From: Bacteroidia bacterium
Lineage (GTDB): Bacteria > Bacteroidota > Bacteroidia > UKL13-3
Assembly: GCA_022402405.1 (NCBI GenBank)
Contig: JAKRSG010000248.1
Span: 1 to 10,293 of the forward strand
Reading direction: 5' to 3'
Length of the DNA stretch: 10,293 nt
Shown: piece by piece, positions 6,469 to 10,293 of the stretch
Layout: every line of letters starts with the position of its first letter
Position numbering within the stretch: the first letter of the stretch is position 1
Position numbers and translations under genes: made by a program
The notes under the pieces: generated by a model
Told to the model about the DNA's origin: nothing
Database searches by the model: none
The model's input: only the letters and a program-made list of their open reading frames with translations

Positions 6469-7686
6469 ATGATTAACCGCCAACTTTTTTTAATGCATCA
6501 GGCTCAAACTACTGAGTTTCCGGTATTGTTAGAAATTTCGCATGCCCATGGAAATTATTTGTTTGATGTGCAAGGTAAGAGGTATTTAGATTTAATTTCG
6601 GGGATTAGTGTAAGTCATATAGGGCATGGAAATGTGCAGGTAAAAGATGCCATTATTGAGCAGCTAAATAAGCACCAACATGTAATGATTTATGGCGAGT
6701 TTGTGCAAAGTGCGCAGGTAAATTTGGCGCAGGCTCTTACCCAATTATTGCCCCCCAATTTAGATTCGGTTTATTTGTTAAACTCGGGTGCCGAAGCTAC
6801 CGATGTGGCTTTAAAATTAGCCAAACGTGTTACAAAAAGACCAAATATAATAGCTTGCAAAAATGCTTATCACGGCAGTACGCATGCGGCTTTGAGCTTA
6901 AATAGCGATGCGTATTACAAAGATGCTTTTAGGCCATTATTGCCTGGCGTTTCATTCATAGAATTTAATAATATTGCTAGTTTAGAAGCTATAAATGAGC
7001 AAACGGCTTGTGTGGTTTGCGAGGTAATTCAAAGTGAGGCCGGTTATGTTTGGGCTGATCCAAACTTTTTGATGGCACTTAGGAATCGTTGTAATGAAGT
7101 TGGGGCCCTGTTAATTTTTGATGAAATACAGAGTGGTATGGGCAAAACAGGAACTATGTTTGCCTTTGAACAAACGCCTGTAGTACCAGATATTTTATTA
7201 CTGGGCAAAGCGCTTGGTGCGGGCATGCCTATCGGGGCGGTGGTAGCATCTAGAGAACACATGATGATGCTGGCAAACAACCCTATTTTGGGTCATATTA
7301 CTACCTTTGGCGGTCACCCAGTGGTAGCAGCTGCAGCTAAGGCTGGATTAGACGTGTTGGTTCAAAACAACTTACTTGAAGGTATTCCGGAGAAAGAGCA
7401 ATTGTTCAGACGCTTGTTGGTTCACCCAGAAATAAAACAAGTAAGCGGCAAGGGATTAATGCTTGCCGTGGAGTTGAGCAACTTTGATTTTACCTTGGCT
7501 TGTGTAAAAGCCTGCCAAGAAAAAGGATTAATTACCGATTGGTTTTTGTTTGCCAATAATCGCTTAAGAATAGCGCCGCCATTAACTATTACCTTGCCAG
7601 AAATTGAGCAGGCATGTGCCATTATCTTGGAAGCCATTTCAGAAACTCAGGCATCCATGGCTTCGAATAACTCGTTGTCTTCGTAG
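6469..7686 (+). CDS. Class-III PLP-dependent aminotransferase (acetylornithine/ornithine aminotransferase-like)
   Basis: 405-residue cytoplasmic fold-type I aminotransferase. It shows the full set of class-III marks: DLISGISVSHIGHGN (41-55); the phosphate-cup loop NSGAEATDVALKLA (105-118); NAYHGSTHAAL (132-142); DEIQSGMGKTG (218-228), with Asp218 binding the pyridine nitrogen; GKALGAGMPIGA (246-257), with Lys247 as the Schiff-base lysine; TTFGGHP (278-284); and LRIAPPLTIT near the end. Length is normal. Closest in pattern are acetylornithine and ornithine aminotransferases, which move the omega-amino group of an ornithine-type donor to 2-oxoglutarate. No other arginine, lysine or GABA pathway gene is nearby, so the substrate stays open. 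The 3' end overlaps the convergent hypothetical gene by 40 nt. All catalytic positions seem intact. Confidence 0.88.
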   Translation: MINRQLFLMHQAQTTEFPVLLEISHAHGNYLFDVQGKRYLDLISGISVSHIGHGNVQVKDAIIEQLNKHQHVMIYGEFVQSAQVNLAQALTQLLPPNLDSVYLLNSGAEATDVALKLAKRVTKRPNIIACKNAYHGSTHAALSLNSDAYYKDAFRPLLPGVSFIEFNNIASLEAINEQTACVVCEVIQSEAGYVWADPNFLMALRNRCNEVGALLIFDEIQSGMGKTGTMFAFEQTPVVPDILLLGKALGAGMPIGAVVASREHMMMLANNPILGHITTFGGHPVVAAAAKAGLDVLVQNNLLEGIPEKEQLFRRLLVHPEIKQVSGKGLMLAVELSNFDFTLACVKACQEKGLITDWFLFANNRLRIAPPLTITLPEIEQACAIILEAISETQASMASNNSLSS

Positions 7687-8048
7687 TAGGTAACCACCAA
7701 TTTTTTAAGTCGGTTTTCCTGACTCATTAAATCTGTGTACGGTAAATTTTTCACCATTTGATAGTGCGGCCAACCATCTTCATCTGTATGCGTAAACTCA
7801 TAATAACCCTCGTAGCTCAATAGTTTGCAAGTGGCAATATGCATAAGGTCCATTTTCTCATGTTTTTCAAAAGTTCGCATTTGTCCGAGCTCGCGCACCC
7901 CAATAATAAAGAGGATTCCGTTCATATCGGGCTTCTTGCCAAACTGCTTTTTTAGGTCGAACACAATTCTATACCACTTGGCTTTAGTGGCATCATCGAG
8001 CATATATCTTTGGTAAGAATCTGGTTTTTCGTTTTCTTCTGTTGTCAT
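7647..8048 (-). CDS. Conserved-looking hypothetical protein
   Basis: 133 residues from the ATG at 8048. An upstream in-frame ATG at 8108 would add 20 residues (MSKITQKLFCTKTFFRFATN). I prefer 8048 because a TAGGTTTG -7 element lies between the two, at 8064-8057. The product is soluble, without signal peptide or membrane helix, and mildly charged. Readable blocks are TKAKWYRIVFDLKKQFGKKP, GILFIIGVRELGQM, HIATCKLLSYEGYYEF, TDEDGWPHYQMVKNLPYTDL and NRLKKLVVTYYED. The many aromatic and Gly-Trp-Pro-His positions give the impression of a conserved Bacteroidota family without known role, but I cannot name it. It overlaps the aminotransferase gene tail-to-tail by 40 nt, so neither gene can have an independent terminator in the usual place. 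Confidence 0.75.
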   Translation of the reverse strand: MTTEENEKPDSYQRYMLDDATKAKWYRIVFDLKKQFGKKPDMNGILFIIGVRELGQMRTFEKHEKMDLMHIATCKLLSYEGYYEFTHTDEDGWPHYQMVKNLPYTDLMSQENRLKKLVVTYYEDNELFEAMDA

Positions 8049-8056
8049 ATTGGTAG

Positions 8057-8064
8057 CAAACCTA
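8057..8064 (-). promoter_or_regulatory. -7 element of the minus-strand hypothetical gene
   Basis: TAGGTTTG on the minus strand (8064-8057) is a perfect TAnnTTTG. A TTTG lies upstream at 8083-8080, but the 15-nt spacer is shorter than the usual 17-19. The element sits 8 nt before ATG 8048, which supports that start and implies a very short leader. Confidence 0.45.
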
Positions 8065-8146
8065 AAGAAAGTTTTCGTGCAAAATAATTTTTGCGTTATT
8101 TTTGACATATTGCCTTAAGGTTTAGTTTTTTTATTCGGTTTGAACC

Positions 8147-8154
8147 TATTTTCG
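8147..8154 (+). promoter_or_regulatory. Possible -7 element of the PhoD-like gene
   Basis: TATTTTCG has one mismatch to TAnnTTTG and ends 14 nt before ATG 8169. A correctly spaced TTTG is not present upstream, so this is tentative. Confidence 0.3.
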
Positions 8155-8168
8155 TATAAAATTTATTG

Positions 8169-9551
8169 ATGATGAAACAGAAGATACTAATTTTATTACT
8201 GCTTCCATTTGTGTTTGTGAAAACGGGTTTGGCTCAGACCAAAAGCCTAGGACGCATTACGGCCGGACCCATGTTAGGATATAGCACTCATACAGAGTGT
8301 GCGGTTTGGGTGCAGACCATTGGAGTAGATGAAACTACGATTCAATACAAGATTTTGGGTTCAAACGCAGAATGGCAAAGCAGTAACAGTTTAAATTTTT
8401 CAGCTGGCAAAAACATACCTCAGTCCAATAAATTTTACCTTACCCATTTAGAGATGGGTAAAACTTATGAGTATCAGATTTTGCTGGATGGTGTTTTGCA
8501 AAAATTTCCATATCCATTACAATTCAAAACACAAGAACTATGGGAATGGCGTAAGTCGGCACCCGATTTTTCTTTTTTGGCGGGCTCCTGTTTGTATATA
8601 AACGATAGTGCTTACGATAGGCCAGGCGTGCCCTATGGCAAAAGCACAGATATATTGAACTCTATGGCCAATACGCCCGCCGATTTTATGCTTTGGTTGG
8701 GCGATAACGTGTACATGCGCGAGGCAGATTATAGCAGTGTATCTGGCATGGAACGTAGGTATTTACATACTCGGTCTGAACCAAAACTACAACTGCTGTT
8801 AGCTAAGATGAATCATTATGCAATTTGGGACGACCACGATTATGGCGATAATGATGCCAATAAAACCTTTGAGCATAAATTAACGAGCCATAATTTATTT
8901 TCGGAATATTGGGCAAATAGAAGTAATAACTATTTGTACGAAGACGGTATTTATTATAGCTTTAAGCACAGTGATGCTGAGTTTTTTATGTTGGATGATA
9001 GATGGTTTAGAGACGAATCTTATTTAAATGAGCAGTTTATTTCCAAAACTCAATTGGGGGCGAAGCAACTCGATTGGCTCAAAAATAAATTGGCTCATAG
9101 TAAGGCTGTATTTAAGTTTGTTTGTGTGGGGGGACAGTTTTTAAATGAGCATACCAACAAAGAGTCGTTTAATTTATATAAGAAAGAACGACAAGAAATT
9201 ATTCAGTTTATAGTAGATCAAAAGATTAGTGGGGTGGTGTTTTTAACAGGAGATAGACATCATACAGAGTTGCTTAAAAACGATGCTGTAACGGCTACAT
9301 TAGGGTATCCTTTGTACGATTTAACATCGAGCAGTATTACGGCGGGGTCTAGCAGTGTTGTGGGTTCAGACGAAGAAAAAAATCCAATGCGTGTTCCAAA
9401 CACCTTAGTGGCAGAGAATAATTTTTGTCGTATAAAAATAAGCGGTAAGAAAAAAGGTGAGCGCCAAATTGAGATGAGTTGTTATGATGCTAAAGGAATG
9501 GTGAAATGGGGATATGTGATAAAAGAAAGTGATTTGAAAGCAAAAAGATAA
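8169..9551 (+). CDS. Secreted PhoD-like metallophosphatase / phosphodiesterase
   Basis: 460 residues from ATG 8169; a TTG three bases earlier is not needed. A signal peptide (MMKQK, hydrophobic core, TGLAQ) sends it to the periplasm or beyond; there is no lipobox. Residues about 27-120 (GRITAGPMLGYSTHTECAVWVQT onward) form the N-terminal beta-sandwich typical of PhoD proteins. The metallophosphatase core follows: FLAGSCLY (137-144); LGDNVY (178-183); WDDHDYGDND (220-229); and TGDRHHTE (360-367). These supply the expected metal ligands, including the Cys in GSC that is characteristic of PhoD. Members hydrolyse phosphate mono- or diesters such as teichoic acid or nucleotides, usually with Ca2+ and Fe3+. 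The real substrate and any phosphate-starvation control are not visible; I saw no clear Pho box. Length is within the family range and all motifs are present. Confidence 0.88.
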   Translation: MMKQKILILLLLPFVFVKTGLAQTKSLGRITAGPMLGYSTHTECAVWVQTIGVDETTIQYKILGSNAEWQSSNSLNFSAGKNIPQSNKFYLTHLEMGKTYEYQILLDGVLQKFPYPLQFKTQELWEWRKSAPDFSFLAGSCLYINDSAYDRPGVPYGKSTDILNSMANTPADFMLWLGDNVYMREADYSSVSGMERRYLHTRSEPKLQLLLAKMNHYAIWDDHDYGDNDANKTFEHKLTSHNLFSEYWANRSNNYLYEDGIYYSFKHSDAEFFMLDDRWFRDESYLNEQFISKTQLGAKQLDWLKNKLAHSKAVFKFVCVGGQFLNEHTNKESFNLYKKERQEIIQFIVDQKISGVVFLTGDRHHTELLKNDAVTATLGYPLYDLTSSSITAGSSSVVGSDEEKNPMRVPNTLVAENNFCRIKISGKKKGERQIEMSCYDAKGMVKWGYVIKESDLKAKR

Positions 9552-9575
9552 AAATCTAAATTTTTGCTTAAATTG

Positions 9576-9602
9576 CCTTAATATTTCACGAAAATTAAGG
9601 AG
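9576..9602 (+). promoter_or_regulatory. Shine-Dalgarno sequence held in a small hairpin before the HTH gene
   Basis: AAGGAG at 9597-9602, 8 nt before ATG 9611, is the only strong Shine-Dalgarno in the window. CCTTAAT (9576-9582) is the exact reverse complement of ATTAAGG (9594-9600), and TTT/GAA pairs can extend the stem around a CAC loop after one A/A mismatch. The stem therefore covers the first bases of the ribosome-binding site. It could control translation, or be a weak stem ending the upstream transcript. Confidence 0.45.
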
Positions 9603-9610
9603 AGGCAGGA

Positions 9611-10293
9611 ATGGAAAATAAATCAAAGATTATTCAAGAGCAGTTTATGCTACGCGTAAAAACTGCCTTGGCGCCTAATGTTTCTTTTGTAGATGAGTTA
9701 GCAGATTTGTTAAAGGTTAGTAACGATAGTGCATACAGACGAATTCGTTGCGAAACGCTTTTGAACATTGAGGAGATAAGTTTGATATGCAAACACTTTC
9801 GCGTTTCGTTTGATCCAGATATTCAACATCTGAGTAATAAAGTAACCTTCGATTATTTGAAGCTTGATGATAAGAAAGAGAACTTTAAATTATGGCTTTC
9901 TTTTATTGCCAGCGATGTTAAGAAGATAGGTACTTCTATAAATAACCAAATTATTTACGGGGCAGATGATGTGCCTTTGTGGCATCATTTTTTTGATAAA
10001 GAGCTTACTGCCTTTAAGTTGTTTTATTGGCTAAAGTCGATTTTAAATGCACCCGAGTTTGCTGAAGAAAATTATAATCCAGCACTCATAGATGCAGAGA
10101 TGATAGAAAGTGCATCCGAAATGCTTCGCAATTACAATGAAATTAATTCTATTGAAATTTGGACGGAAGACACTTTAAACAGCAATCTTAAGCAAGTTGA
10201 GTACTTTTTTGAATCTGGGTTTTTTAACAGCAAACAAGATGCTTTGCGCTTGTGTGATTTATATCTTGAAGAACTTAATTTGGTTCAAAAGAA
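9611..10293 (+). CDS. Helix-turn-helix regulator-like protein, N-terminal 227 residues (3' end outside window)
   Basis: The frame is open from ATG 9611 to the window edge. Start choice is firm because of the AAGGAG 8 nt upstream. Residues about 23-66 (SFVDELADLLKVSNDSAYRR, then IRCETLLNIEEISLICKHFRVSFD) form a helix-turn-helix of the Xre-like or excisionase-like kind: a helix, the turn around VSNDS, a recognition helix starting AYRRIR, then a scaffold helix. The rest is a soluble, aromatic, charged helical region without a recognised domain (for example LWLSFIASDVKKIG and HHFFDKELTAFKLFYWLKSI), probably a sensor or oligomerisation part. Proteins of this shape, one N-terminal HTH plus a long uncharacterised helical region, are common in Bacteroidota with unknown targets. 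It lies 59 nt after the PhoD-like gene on the same strand and could be co-transcribed or separately controlled. Confidence 0.75.
   Translation, partial: MENKSKIIQEQFMLRVKTALAPNVSFVDELADLLKVSNDSAYRRIRCETLLNIEEISLICKHFRVSFDPDIQHLSNKVTFDYLKLDDKKENFKLWLSFIASDVKKIGTSINNQIIYGADDVPLWHHFFDKELTAFKLFYWLKSILNAPEFAEENYNPALIDAEMIESASEMLRNYNEINSIEIWTEDTLNSNLKQVEYFFESGFFNSKQDALRLCDLYLEELNLVQK

Noticed and set aside
8049..8108. Longer N-terminus of the minus-strand hypothetical, from ATG 8108
   Set aside because: The extra 20 residues are basic and aromatic without a signal-peptide pattern, and a perfect TAGGTTTG lies inside them, favouring ATG 8048.
9540..9567. GCAAAAA...TTTTTGC inverted repeat at the end of the PhoD-like gene as terminator
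   Set aside because: Seven mostly A-T pairs around a 14-nt loop, with no U-run after the stem; too weak to call.
9405..9626. Minus-strand 73-codon frame across the end of the PhoD-like gene and the HTH leader
   Set aside because: Phe/Ile-rich composition expected from antisense of AT-rich coding DNA; it overlaps a firm gene end and a firm start.

Overview
The window is an AT-rich stretch of about 10.3 kb, most likely the chromosome of a member of the Bacteroidota. Three things point there. Several starts have TAnnTTTG-type promoter elements (best case TTTG-N19-TACCTTTG ahead of the isocitrate dehydrogenase gene). Shine-Dalgarno sequences are almost absent. The gene families are typical of the phylum (DUF2683-type antitoxin, long isocitrate dehydrogenase with a C-terminal extension, single-HTH regulator of the last gene). 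Genus cannot be told from the sequence. The content looks mostly like ordinary chromosomal housekeeping and accessory genes. I see no mobile element, CRISPR array, rRNA or tRNA.

Layout, left to right. At 2-184 is the 3' end of a rhomboid-family protease gene (+). A sodium:solute symporter (256-1695) follows, and 16 nt later an AlbA_2/Schlafen-type protein with a C-terminal winged helix (1712-2341); these two probably share a transcript. Next come an unrecognised small secreted protein (2406-2903) and a GT-C-like membrane glycosyltransferase (2948-4375). The latter converges, with only 4 nt between stops, on a minus-strand isocitrate dehydrogenase (4380-5840). From 6054 to 6385 lies a toxin-antitoxin remnant: an intact antitoxin and a YoeB/Txe toxin cut to 36 residues. 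A class-III PLP aminotransferase (6469-7686) then overlaps tail-to-tail by 40 nt with a conserved hypothetical on the minus strand (7647-8048). The window closes with a secreted PhoD-like metallophosphatase (8169-9551) and the 5' part of an HTH regulator (9611 to the edge).

The genes do not form one pathway. The points that deserve attention are regulatory and evolutionary. A long hairpin that looks like the isocitrate dehydrogenase terminator is written inside the last codons of the opposing glycosyltransferase gene. The symporter promoter places the transcription start essentially on its ATG. The last gene alone has a strong Shine-Dalgarno, and it lies in a hairpin. The toxin is decayed while its antitoxin survives. 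The isocitrate dehydrogenase carries Asp-Ile where NADP enzymes carry Lys-Tyr. I did not find a convincing undescribed multi-gene system.
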